A DNA stretch of 34,974 nt, taken from assembly GCA_021808815.1 (NCBI GenBank), contig JAKBAT010000003.1:1-34974 (forward strand). Reading direction: 5' to 3'. The notes beneath the pieces were generated by a model. It was given only the letters and a program-made list of their open reading frames with translations. It made no database searches and was not told where the DNA came from. The translations under genes were made by a program, and so were the position numbers. Source of the stretch: Pseudomonadota bacterium (GTDB taxonomy: Bacteria > Pseudomonadota > Gammaproteobacteria > Burkholderiales > Ferrovaceae). Each line of letters begins with the position of its first letter. The first letter of the stretch is position 1. Shown here one piece after another: positions 1 to 9,661 of this stretch.

Positions 1-151
1 GACCAGTGATTTCATGACGGCGCATTGGGCCGAATTGCCCTACAGCCTGTTGGCCAAGGTGTCCAACCGCATCATCAATGAAGTACGCGGCATCAACCGC
101 GTGGTCTACGACATTTCAGGAAAGCCGCCCGCCACCATTGAGTGGGAATGA
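1..151 (+). CDS. guaA: GMP synthase (glutamine-hydrolysing), C-terminal end, truncated by window edge
   Basis: Frame from position 2 reads [49 protein letters not shown], matching the GuaA C-terminus. Confidence 0.93.
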   Translation, partial: TSDFMTAHWAELPYSLLAKVSNRIINEVRGINRVVYDISGKPPATIEWE

Positions 152-159
152 ATCCCCCG

Positions 160-1770
160 TCAACGCCAGCGCAGGTGGAGTGAGCCGGTCTTCCAGCCCA
201 CAATGCGCCGGTATCCCATGAGGTAGAGCAGGCAGTAAATGCCGGCGATGGTCACCAACATGGGTGTGGACTGCCAGAACAGGCATGCCAGCACGGCAGT
301 GAGCGCCCCCCATCCCCAGAAATACTTGGCGACCCGGTTGTTGCGCTCGAGTTTGCTCAACCATCGGCCGTTGGGGGCTCGACGCGGGATCACGCGTTTG
401 TACACGAGGGTGTGGAAATGCAGGCCGTCCGGTTCTCCCGGGGACTGCCCCCGCACCACATGACGCCGGTACATGGAGAACAGGGTTTCGAACACGGGAT
501 AGATCAGGAGCAGTACCGGGAACCAGGGAGAGACGGCAGGGTTGCGCATGATCAGGAGGATGGCCAGTTCTGCGAGCAGGAAACCCAGCAGGTAGGCACC
601 ACCATCCCCCAGGAAAATCCTTCCGGTGGGCCAGTTCCATTCGAAGAATCCGATCAGTGCCCCTGCCATGGCCAGTGAGACGGAAAATACCAGGAAATCG
701 CCAACCTGGGCTGACACCACGCAATATCCCAGCAGGACGATCAGCGTGTAGCCGCAGGAGAGCCCATTGAAACCGTCGATGATGTTGATGGCATTGGCCA
801 CCCCTCCCACGGCAAACACGGTGAATGCAATGGCAAAGGGCAGCCAGCGCAAGGCCAGATCGACACCGGGGACGTCGATGCGTGGCAGAACGGCCCCCAG
901 TAGCCAGGCGGCCAGTGCGCCTGAGAGCATGGTGAGCAGCAGTCGTTGCACCACATTGATCCGTTTGGTGATGTCTTCCACCAGTCCGCCCAGGAATGCG
1001 GGCAATCCGGCCAGCATGAGCATCTCAAATTCCCGTTCCTGAGGGAATCTGTCCATGAACAGCAGGATGGCGGATGCCATCAGCAGTCCCACCATGATGC
1101 CGATGCCGCCGATGCGGGGCGTGAGTGCGGTATGGACTTTTTGCGGGCCGGTCAGGAGATCCTGGGAAAACCGGGCATGCATCGGTTCATACTTGACGAT
1201 CAGCCAGCTGGCGAGCCAGCTTCCCAGGGCAGCGGCCAGCAACAGCAGGACCGCCACTTTGATATTGGGGGTGCCCAGCAGGGAATGGACGGGTTGCGGT
1301 CGGGTTGTGTTGGGGGAAAAGCAGGTGATGGGTTGCTGGCTATCGGCGGACTGTAGCGCACTTTGGCGGCAGACTGCCAGAGCCAGTTCAGGGTTGTCCG
1401 ACAGGAATGAGACGGCGCCCATGGGCATGCGTCCGCTCGGGAAGGGTAATGGGGAAGTGGAGAGCAGCGCCCATTGGTCTTCGGTCAGGGACGTGATGCA
1501 GCGCAGCTGGCGAATGGTGCAGGTGGGGCAATGTTGCAGCACTGTGCGACCCACTTTGCCGCTGATGGCTTCGCAGTGCGGCAAGGAAGTCTGGGCATCG
1601 AACAGGAAGGTGAAGGCAAGTTTTCCGGGGGGGGAACCGGCGGCGGCAGTTGTATCGAAGGTTTCAAATTCCACCAGCGGATGAAACTGTCCCGGCCGGT
1701 CCAATGCGGCCAGACCGCCGAACGCGGACAGCAGTGCCAGAAGGAGGAGGGTAATGCCGTGCTTTCCCAT
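160..1770 (-). CDS. WecA/MraY-family glycosyl-1-phosphate transferase with an extra N-terminal Cys-containing, probably extracytoplasmic domain
   Basis: C-terminal part has family motifs (VEDITKR, NAINIIDGFNGL, FLGDGGAYLLGF, HFHTLVYKR) and multiple TM segments. About 170 N-terminal residues follow a signal-like segment and precede the transferase core. Confidence 0.85.
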   Translation of the reverse strand: MGKHGITLLLLALLSAFGGLAALDRPGQFHPLVEFETFDTTAAAGSPPGKLAFTFLFDAQTSLPHCEAISGKVGRTVLQHCPTCTIRQLRCITSLTEDQWALLSTSPLPFPSGRMPMGAVSFLSDNPELALAVCRQSALQSADSQQPITCFSPNTTRPQPVHSLLGTPNIKVAVLLLLAAALGSWLASWLIVKYEPMHARFSQDLLTGPQKVHTALTPRIGGIGIMVGLLMASAILLFMDRFPQEREFEMLMLAGLPAFLGGLVEDITKRINVVQRLLLTMLSGALAAWLLGAVLPRIDVPGVDLALRWLPFAIAFTVFAVGGVANAINIIDGFNGLSCGYTLIVLLGYCVVSAQVGDFLVFSVSLAMAGALIGFFEWNWPTGRIFLGDGGAYLLGFLLAELAILLIMRNPAVSPWFPVLLLIYPVFETLFSMYRRHVVRGQSPGEPDGLHFHTLVYKRVIPRRAPNGRWLSKLERNNRVAKYFWGWGALTAVLACLFWQSTPMLVTIAGIYCLLYLMGYRRIVGWKTGSLHLRWR

Positions 1771-1786
1771 GGGGAAAGATTAGCAT

Positions 1787-2308
1787 TTATTTGCCCTGCG
1801 AATATTGCACGGCCGTGAAAATACCGCGCAGGATCTCCAGCGGGGCGGGAGGGCAGCCAGGCACCTGCACGTCCACGGGGATGACGCGCGAGACGGGGCC
1901 GCAGCTTGCGTAGCTCTCCCCGAATATGCCGCCGGTACAGGCACACTCTCCCAGTGCCACCACGCGTCGCGGCGCCGGCATGGCGTCATAGGTGAGCTGC
2001 AGGGCGGTTTCCATGTTGCGCGAGACGGGTCCCGTGACGAGCAGCAGGTCGGCATGGCGGGGGCTCGCGACAAACTGGAACCCCCATTTCTCCAGGTTGT
2101 AGTAGGGGTTGTGGGTGGCATGGATTTCCAGTTCGCAACCATTGCAGGAACCCGCATCCACCGCGCGGATGGCCAGGGACCGCCCCAGGATGTGCAACAG
2201 CTCCTGCCGGATGGCACGGACTTCCGGTTGCATCCAGGTCGCTTCCGGGGCCGGGGCCGGTTCCGTGAGGATCCCCGTGCGGATCACCTTGTTGAAAATG
2301 CGCCACAT
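1787..2308 (-). CDS. HyfI/NuoB-like 20 kDa Fe-S subunit of a group 4 hydrogenase-related complex
   Basis: Motifs DAGSCNGCELEI, ALGECACTGG and VPGCPPAP retain the four Cys expected for the proximal [4Fe-4S] cluster. Confidence 0.9.
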   Translation of the reverse strand: MWRIFNKVIRTGILTEPAPAPEATWMQPEVRAIRQELLHILGRSLAIRAVDAGSCNGCELEIHATHNPYYNLEKWGFQFVASPRHADLLLVTGPVSRNMETALQLTYDAMPAPRRVVALGECACTGGIFGESYASCGPVSRVIPVDVQVPGCPPAPLEILRGIFTAVQYSQGK

Positions 2309-3801
2309 CAGAGGTCGTGCCCCGAATAACTCAGGTTGAAGGATTTGTTGATCAGGGGGAAGTCGGGCACGATGTTGCCCATGACCGCGTGTTCCAGCAC
2401 TGGCCAGTTATGCCAGGAAGGGTCATGGCAATGGCAGTCGCGGAGAACGGCCTGCCCTTCCTGCGGAGCAAGCGCCAGGGCCACGAACACTTCCCCGCGC
2501 CACCCTTCCACCGATCCGGCTCCCAGCGCAGGCTGCTCGGGCATCGGGACCGGTACCCGATGGGGGCCGGAGGGCAGGGTATCGAGCAGTGTCCGCGTCA
2601 GGCGCAGCGACTCGAATATCTCATCGAAGCGTACGGCCACGCGGGCCGCCACGTCCCCGTTGCGGTGCGTGGCGATCCGCACGGTCAGGCGATCGTAGGG
2701 GGGGCAGGCGACGTCGCAACGCAGGTCATTTGCCATGCCGCTGGCGCGTCCCGCGAGGCCCGTCAGCCCCAGACGGGCAGCCAGCGGAGGCGGAACCCGG
2801 CCGGTTCCGATGAAGCGGTCTTGCAATCCTGCATGGCCCTCGTAGATCTCCTGCAGCTCGGCCACTTCCCCGGAGAGCATGGTGCACTGGGCCAGCAAGG
2901 CATCCTGGCCCTCCATCGCGAGGTCATGCGCGACGCCGCCGGGAACAACGCCGTCCATCAGGAGGCGGTGTTCGAACAGTTGCTGCGACAGTCGCAGCAG
3001 GTTCTCCCGCAGGCGCGAGAATTGTGCGAGGCCAAAGGCAAAGCCGGCATCGTTGCCCAGCGCCCCCAGGTCACCGAGGTGGTTGGCAATGCGTTCCCGT
3101 TCCAGCAGTAGGGCCCGCAACCACTGGGCCCGCTGCGGTACCGTGCAGCTTGCGGCAGATTCCAGGGCCATGCAGTAGGCCCATGCATAAGCCACGGTGG
3201 AATCCCCCGACACCCGTCCAGCCAGGCGGTGGGCCTCGAGCGGGGGCAGTTCCCGGAAGCGCCGGGCAATGCCCTTGTGGGTATAGCCCAGCCGGGTTTC
3301 CAGGCGCAGGATTTTTTCCCCCACCACGGAAAAACGGAAATGTCCGGGCTCGATGATACCGGCATGCACGGGTCCCACCGGAATTTCATGGACGCCATCG
3401 CCGGTGACCCGCACGAAGGGGTATTCCCCGGCAGGGGAATGCCCTGCCCAGGTGCCATGGTCAATCCAGGGACGGCTATCGGTGGCGCCGGTGATGCCAA
3501 TGTCCTGCAGGTCGGTCATGGCCCGTTGCATGCGGGCTGCCGCCGGGAAAACAGGGGACAGGTCAGGGCAGCAGCGTGCGGCGGGATCCAATGGCAGGGT
3601 GAGCCAGAGTAACCCTTCCGGCAGGCGGTAGGCGCCATGGACGGCTTCGGGGCTGCCCCACAGGGAGACGAGGCGGCCTCCCCGTTCGCGCACGGCCCGG
3701 GCGGCGGTTTGCCAGCTTGGGGCATCGACCTGGCCATGCCACTGGGGCAGGGGTGCCGGCAGGCGATTGCAGCGCAGGTCCAGTCCGGGGAGCAGGTCCA
3801 T
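2308..3801 (-). CDS. HyfG-like large subunit (NuoC/D homologue) lacking [NiFe] cysteine ligands
   Basis: GPVHAGIIEPGHFRF and LGYTHKGIARRF motifs typical of the family; RVCGIC position reads RVSGDS; DPCxxC position reads DPSWHNW. Confidence 0.88.
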   Translation of the reverse strand: MDLLPGLDLRCNRLPAPLPQWHGQVDAPSWQTAARAVRERGGRLVSLWGSPEAVHGAYRLPEGLLWLTLPLDPAARCCPDLSPVFPAAARMQRAMTDLQDIGITGATDSRPWIDHGTWAGHSPAGEYPFVRVTGDGVHEIPVGPVHAGIIEPGHFRFSVVGEKILRLETRLGYTHKGIARRFRELPPLEAHRLAGRVSGDSTVAYAWAYCMALESAASCTVPQRAQWLRALLLERERIANHLGDLGALGNDAGFAFGLAQFSRLRENLLRLSQQLFEHRLLMDGVVPGGVAHDLAMEGQDALLAQCTMLSGEVAELQEIYEGHAGLQDRFIGTGRVPPPLAARLGLTGLAGRASGMANDLRCDVACPPYDRLTVRIATHRNGDVAARVAVRFDEIFESLRLTRTLLDTLPSGPHRVPVPMPEQPALGAGSVEGWRGEVFVALALAPQEGQAVLRDCHCHDPSWHNWPVLEHAVMGNIVPDFPLINKSFNLSYSGHDL

Positions 3802-3802
3802 G

Positions 3803-5257
3803 TCAGTTGCCCAGAAGTCGTGCCGCCTGGGCGTACCAGGTGCTCAGGTATGGCGGGATGTACAGGCCCAGCAACAATCCCAGCCCCAGATGGACGAATA
3901 CCGGGACCAGCGCGGGCGGGTGAGGCAGGGTTTTCACGGAGGTTTCCCCAAAGACCATGGGTTGCACCCGGGCGAAAACGGCCGCGAAGGCAATACCCAA
4001 TGCCAGCAGCAGGAACGGGGTGGCCCAGGCCTGTTCGCGCATGGCGGTGGTGAGGATCAGGAATTCGCTGGCAAATACGCCAAAAGGCGGCAACCCGAGA
4101 ATGGCAAGCGCTCCCAGCAACATGCCCCAGCCGACCGTGGGGTTCACGGTGATCAGTCCGCGAATGCCTTCCATGAGCTGGGTGCCTGCCTTCTGGGTGG
4201 CATGTCCTACCGTGAAGAAGATGGCGGATTTGATGAGGGAATGCACGGTCATGTGCAGCAGCCCGGCAAAGTTTGCCACCGGCCCTCCCATGCCGAAGGC
4301 GAAGGTGATGAGGCCCATGTGCTCGATGGAGGAATAGGCGAACAAGCGTTTCACGTCCTTCTGGCGCCACAGGAACAAGGCGGCCATGACCACGGACAGC
4401 AAGCCGAAACCCATCATCAGCTGGCTGGCCAGGTGGTTGTGCAGGGCGCCGTCGGCCAGCACCTTGCAGCGCAGGATGGCGTACAGCGCGACGTTCAGCA
4501 ACAGGCCAGAGAGCACCGCGGACACGGGGGTGGGACCCTCCGCGTGGGCATCCGGCAGCCAGTTGTGCAAGGGGGCAAGCCCCACCTTGGTGCCATACCC
4601 GATGAACAGGAATGCGAACGCGAGTCCCATGATGTGCGGGTCAAGGGTCCCCTTGATGGTTTCGAGGTGGGTCCACAGCAAGGCATCGCTGCCGCTGCCC
4701 ACGAGTTTGCCGGCAGCCATGTACAGCAGCACGGTTCCGAACAGGGCCTGCGCAATGCCCACGCCACAGAGGATGAAATATTTCCAGGCGGCTTCAAGGC
4801 TGGCGGCGCTGCGATAGACGCTCACCAGCAGCACCGTGGTGAGGGTGGCGGCTTCCATGGCCACCCACAGGATGCCGAGGTTGTTGGTCATGAGGGCCAG
4901 CAGCATGGTGAAGCTGAACAGCTGGTACATGCTGTGGTACAGGCGCAGGCGCGCCGGCGTCATTTTGCCCTGGGCTATTTCCACTCGCATGTAGGGGGAG
5001 GAAAAAATGGAGGTGGTCCAGCCCACGAAGGCGGTAAGGGTCACCATGAACACGTTGAGCGGGTCAATGAAGAATTCCTGGTCCCATACCCAGACCGGCC
5101 CGCGTGCAATGACCTCCATGGTGAGTGCGCCGGCGGCCACGAGCGTGCCCAGGCTGAAGATCATGTTGAGGGTGCGGGCGAAGGGGCGGTGTCCGAAGAA
5201 GGCCAGCGCCATGCTCCCCAGCAATGGAAATCCCAGCACGAGGAATAACGGGCTCAC
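3803..5257 (-). CDS. HyfF-like proton-channel membrane subunit (NuoL/M/N family)
   Basis: 484 aa polytopic protein with GTKVGLAPLHNWLPDAHAEGPTPVSAVLSGLLLNVALYAILR and FAYSSIEHMG motifs. Confidence 0.88.
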   Translation of the reverse strand: MSPLFLVLGFPLLGSMALAFFGHRPFARTLNMIFSLGTLVAAGALTMEVIARGPVWVWDQEFFIDPLNVFMVTLTAFVGWTTSIFSSPYMRVEIAQGKMTPARLRLYHSMYQLFSFTMLLALMTNNLGILWVAMEAATLTTVLLVSVYRSAASLEAAWKYFILCGVGIAQALFGTVLLYMAAGKLVGSGSDALLWTHLETIKGTLDPHIMGLAFAFLFIGYGTKVGLAPLHNWLPDAHAEGPTPVSAVLSGLLLNVALYAILRCKVLADGALHNHLASQLMMGFGLLSVVMAALFLWRQKDVKRLFAYSSIEHMGLITFAFGMGGPVANFAGLLHMTVHSLIKSAIFFTVGHATQKAGTQLMEGIRGLITVNPTVGWGMLLGALAILGLPPFGVFASEFLILTTAMREQAWATPFLLLALGIAFAAVFARVQPMVFGETSVKTLPHPPALVPVFVHLGLGLLLGLYIPPYLSTWYAQAARLLGN

Positions 5258-5258
5258 G

Positions 5259-5918
5259 CTAATCTTCCTTCAGCTTTTCCAGATGGCGAATGTCCATGCT
5301 GTCGAACTGTTCGCGGATGTGGAACAGGAAGACCCCGAGGATCAGGATCCCCACCAGCACGTCCAGGGCAATGCCCAGTTCCACGACCATGGGCATGCCG
5401 TAGGTGGCTGCAGTGGCGGCAAAGAACAGTCCGTTTTCCATGGCCAGGAACCCGATGACCTGAGGGACGGCCTTGGAGCGGGTGATCATCATCATGAAGG
5501 ACAGCAGCACGGAGGCCAGTGCAATGCCCAGAGTGCCGCGGGTGATGGTGAGCGACATCTGGGCAATGGGCTGCGCCAGGTAAAAGGAAAAAATCACCAG
5601 CACGATGCCGGCAAGCAGGGTGGTGGGAATGTTGATGAGGGTTTCCACATCCCAGCGCACGTTGAGCCGGTCGATGACCCGGTGCAGCAGCAGCGGGATC
5701 AGGATGACCTTGAGCAGCAGGGTTAGCGCCGCGGAGAAATATAAGTGCGGCTGGTGGGTGGCTACGCCCACGATGGCGGTGGACAGGGCCAGGGTCGCAC
5801 CCTGCAGGGTGAACAGGTGGATCAGGGACAGTACCCGGCGCTGGGACAGCATGGCGAAGGCCAGCATCAGCAGGATCGCGGCCAGCAGGTTGATAGACTG
5901 GGTGAGTACGGTACTCAT
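5259..5918 (-). CDS. HyfE-like membrane subunit
   Basis: 219 aa hydrophobic protein (LAFAMLSQRRVLSLIHLFTLQGATLALSTAIVG...), position between hyfF- and hyfC-like genes. Confidence 0.85.
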   Translation of the reverse strand: MSTVLTQSINLLAAILLMLAFAMLSQRRVLSLIHLFTLQGATLALSTAIVGVATHQPHLYFSAALTLLLKVILIPLLLHRVIDRLNVRWDVETLINIPTTLLAGIVLVIFSFYLAQPIAQMSLTITRGTLGIALASVLLSFMMMITRSKAVPQVIGFLAMENGLFFAATAATYGMPMVVELGIALDVLVGILILGVFLFHIREQFDSMDIRHLEKLKED

Positions 5919-5919
5919 C

Positions 5920-6864
5920 TCAGGCGCCCAGCAGTATGTTGATCAGCATGCCCATGACCGCCAGCAGGAAGGCCGAGGCGAGGAATTCCGGCACGCGGAA
6001 TATGCGCATTTTCGCGCTGACGCTTTCCAGCAGTGCGAGCAGGGCGCCGCTCACGGCAAGCTTGCCCATCAATACCGGAAGCGCCAGCAGGAGGACTTCC
6101 GGACTGCGGGCATCGGCGACGCCCCAAGGAAAGAAGAGGGCGAGGCCGGCACAGGCATAGGCAAACAGCTTGAGGCTTGCGGCCCATTCCAGCAGGGCCA
6201 GGTGGCGGCCCGAATATTCCAGCAGGAGGGCTTCGTGCACCATGGTGAGCTCGAGGTGCGTGGCGGGATTGTCCACGGGAATGCGAGCGTTTTCCGCGAG
6301 GGAGACCAGGATGAAGGCGACCCCTGCCAGTGCCAGACTGGGATGGATGGCAAATTGGCGGTGGGCGAACTGGTCCACGATGGTGGTGAGGGACGTGGAT
6401 TGCGAGAGCAGGGAAGCGCAGAACAGCACCATCAGCAAAGCTGGTTCGGCCAGAAACCCGATCAACATGTCGCGGCGCGCGCCCAGGGTGCCAAAGGCCG
6501 TGCCCACATCCATGGCGGCCAGGGAGAGGAATACCCTTGCCAGGGCAAACAACCCCACCAGCGCAATGGCATCGGCCGCAGGCGAAAGCGGCAGGTCTGT
6601 GGACAGGGAAGGGATGATGGCGCAGGCCAGCGCCATGGCACCAAATACCAGGTAGGGTGCCATGCGATAGAAAGGCGAGGCATGTTCTGCCAGCACCGGT
6701 TCCTTGTGAAACAGCTTGTGCAGTTTGCGGTAGGGTTGCAGCAGGCTGGGTGCCGATTTGTTTTGCAGCCAGGCGCGCCACTGGTTGACCCAGCCGGTCA
6801 GCAGCGGGGCGAGCCACAGGGCCAGCAGGACTTCCAGCAACTGGGACAGCAGGCCGGTATTCAT
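5920..6864 (-). CDS. HyfC/NuoH-like membrane subunit
   Basis: MNTGLLSQLLEVLLALWLAPLLTGWVNQWRAWLQNKSAPSLLQPYRKLHKLFHKEPV..., NuoH-type sequence. Start revised to 6864 inside the longer ORF 5920..7170, giving a 4-bp overlap with the upstream gene. Confidence 0.87.
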   Translation of the reverse strand: MNTGLLSQLLEVLLALWLAPLLTGWVNQWRAWLQNKSAPSLLQPYRKLHKLFHKEPVLAEHASPFYRMAPYLVFGAMALACAIIPSLSTDLPLSPAADAIALVGLFALARVFLSLAAMDVGTAFGTLGARRDMLIGFLAEPALLMVLFCASLLSQSTSLTTIVDQFAHRQFAIHPSLALAGVAFILVSLAENARIPVDNPATHLELTMVHEALLLEYSGRHLALLEWAASLKLFAYACAGLALFFPWGVADARSPEVLLLALPVLMGKLAVSGALLALLESVSAKMRIFRVPEFLASAFLLAVMGMLINILLGA

Positions 6865-8849
6865 TGGCGTACCACCAGGAGCACGGCGATCAAGGTCAGG
6901 AAACTGTAGAGCAGATAAATGGCGATGCGTCCCTGTTGCAGCTGGCCGGCCAGGCGGGCCAGGCGTTCCACGGTCCGGGCAATGGGCAGGTAGAGCCAAT
7001 GCCACAGGGGGTCGCTCACGCTGACGCGGTAGTGGGGCGTGGCGTCGAAGGCATCGGGCAGGTCCCGTTCCATGCGGAAAAAAGGTTCGAAAATCTGGCG
7101 GATCGGCTGACCGAACCCTTCTGCCGTATCCTGCATGCGGGCATTGCGCCAGGGATAGCCACAGTTCCATGGGGGCACGCGCTGCAATCGTCCGTGATAG
7201 CGCCAGCGTACCAGGAGGAAGGTGGTGGCAACACAGCCGCTGACGCCCAGCAAAAACAGCACGGGGCCGTAACTGGCACGGGCCGGGTCAATGGGGGCCA
7301 GCAACCAGGGGCCTGCCTGGGTGGCGAGGCTCGCACCCACCAGCGGACGCGTGACGGCGTCGAGTAAGGCCAGAACCTGCACCGGAAACAGGCCCAGCAC
7401 GAGGCAGCCGGCGGCCAGCCACAGCATGCCGATGCGTTCCCAATATCCGGCATCATGAGCCTGGGAGAGTTTTTCCTCGCGCGGTTGACCCAGGAAAATC
7501 ACGCCGAAGAACTTGACCATGGTATAGCCTGCCAGCGCAGTCACCAGGGCAATCAGGGCGGCCACAACGGGTACCAGCATGTTGAGGAAAGCGTTGGGCA
7601 GGCCCGGGGTAAACAGGAAGCTCTGCAGCAGCAGCCACTCGGAAACGAAGCCGCCCAGGGGGGGCAACCCTGCACTGGTGAGGGCACCAAGGAGCGTGAT
7701 CCAGGCGACCCAGGGCATGTAGCGGATCAGTCCTCCCAGTTTTCCCAGGCTGCGTTCGCGGGTGGCATGCAGGACGGCGCCGGTGGCCACGAACAACAGG
7801 CTTTTGAAACAGGCGTGGCTCGCCACGTGATACAGCACGGCCGTCAAGGCCAGTGCGGCCATGGGGCGCATGTCATAGGCGGCAAACAACACGGCAAGGC
7901 CGGTGCCGGCAAACACCAGTCCCAGATTCTCGATCGAGGAATAGGCGAGCAGGCGTTTCATGTCCACCTGTACGGCGGCAAACACGACGCCCGCGAGGGC
8001 GCTTGCCAGCCCCAGCGCCAGGAGCAGCAGTCCCCACCACCACAGCGGGGTATGCAGGAAATCGAAAGTCACGCGCAGGAGGCCGTAGACGGCAGTCTTC
8101 AGCATGATGCCGCTCATGAGCGCCGAAGCGGGGGAGGGGGCGGCCGGGTGTGCTTCGGGGAGCCAGACATGCAAAGGCAGCAGCCCACCCTTGGCGCCGA
8201 AGCCGGCTGTGGCCAGCAAGAAGGCCAGGGAGGCAGCGAACGGGCTCAGGTGCTGGGCGCGCAGGTTGGCAAAGGTGTAATCCCCGGTATTGGCCTGCAG
8301 TACGCCAAAGCAAAGCAGGATGGCCATGGCCCCTACGTGGGCCATCAGGAGGTAGAGGTAGCCGGCGCGGCGGATTTCTCCCAGGCGGTGGTTGGCAATC
8401 ACCAGGAAGAATGAGGACAGTGCCATGGTTTCCCACATGACCATGAACCCATAAGCGTCATCGGCCAGCAGCACCAGTGCCATGCTGGCCAGGAACACGT
8501 GGTACTCCAGGCATAGCAGCCCGGGCGGGGTCCCCTCCCCGCTGCGAAAGTAGCCTGCCGCAAAAAAGGAGACGCCGGCACTGACCGCTCCCAGGATGAG
8601 CAGGAAAAATGCAGCCAGGCTGTCCAATCGGAAGTGGAATGGCAGTGTTGGCAGACCAATGGGCAGGATCACCGAAGCGGGTGGAAAGGTGAGTGACCAT
8701 GCCGCGGCAGCCGCCAGAAGGAGTCCTGCCAGCCCGCCGGCTGGAAACATGAGACGGGCCACCAGCCGCAGGCGGTGCAATACAAGGACCCCGAAGATTC
8801 CGATGAGGAGCCACGCGGCGACGACCAACAAAATGCAGTCCAGTGGCAT
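6861..8849 (-). CDS. HyfB-like proton-channel membrane subunit (NuoL/M/N family)
   Basis: 662 aa polytopic protein with KGGLLPLHVWLPEAHPAAPSPASALMSGIMLKTAVYGLLR and AYSSIENLG motifs; first gene of the minus-strand operon. Confidence 0.88.
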   Translation of the reverse strand: MPLDCILLVVAAWLLIGIFGVLVLHRLRLVARLMFPAGGLAGLLLAAAAAWSLTFPPASVILPIGLPTLPFHFRLDSLAAFFLLILGAVSAGVSFFAAGYFRSGEGTPPGLLCLEYHVFLASMALVLLADDAYGFMVMWETMALSSFFLVIANHRLGEIRRAGYLYLLMAHVGAMAILLCFGVLQANTGDYTFANLRAQHLSPFAASLAFLLATAGFGAKGGLLPLHVWLPEAHPAAPSPASALMSGIMLKTAVYGLLRVTFDFLHTPLWWWGLLLLALGLASALAGVVFAAVQVDMKRLLAYSSIENLGLVFAGTGLAVLFAAYDMRPMAALALTAVLYHVASHACFKSLLFVATGAVLHATRERSLGKLGGLIRYMPWVAWITLLGALTSAGLPPLGGFVSEWLLLQSFLFTPGLPNAFLNMLVPVVAALIALVTALAGYTMVKFFGVIFLGQPREEKLSQAHDAGYWERIGMLWLAAGCLVLGLFPVQVLALLDAVTRPLVGASLATQAGPWLLAPIDPARASYGPVLFLLGVSGCVATTFLLVRWRYHGRLQRVPPWNCGYPWRNARMQDTAEGFGQPIRQIFEPFFRMERDLPDAFDATPHYRVSVSDPLWHWLYLPIARTVERLARLAGQLQQGRIAIYLLYSFLTLIAVLLVVRQ

Positions 8850-8871
8850 TGCGGGAAAGAAAGCCTTTGAC

Positions 8872-8937
8872 TAGTGTTGCATAGTCTGTAAACTACATTG
8901 GACTTGCTGATATTGGCAATGTTAATTTGATTAACAT
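8872..8937. promoter_or_regulatory. Putative operator region between the hyf-like operon and the RHH gene: TAGT-N6-TAGT-N6-ACTA (8872-8895) and a palindrome ATGTTAA-TTTGA-TTAACAT (8919-8937)
   Basis: Direct reading of the divergent intergenic region. Confidence 0.45.
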
Positions 8938-8953
8938 ACTTCTCCTTGTGCCC

Positions 8954-9600
<647 letters not shown>

Positions 9601-9661
9601 TGGCCAGGCCCCGGCTCGGGTAGAATGACGCCATGACCGTGGCCTTTCCGCAGGTTTCCCT

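Noticed and set aside
3767-5248. 493-aa plus-strand ORF antisense to the hyfF-like gene (also 5605..6909 and 7455..8414 +)
   Set aside because: Same shadow effect; the minus-strand frames encode clear membrane subunits with family motifs.
1787-8849. Calling the locus an active hydrogenase-4 or formate hydrogenlyase
   Set aside because: NiFe ligand cysteines are replaced in the large subunit, and no maturation, ferredoxin-like or formate dehydrogenase genes are present in the window.
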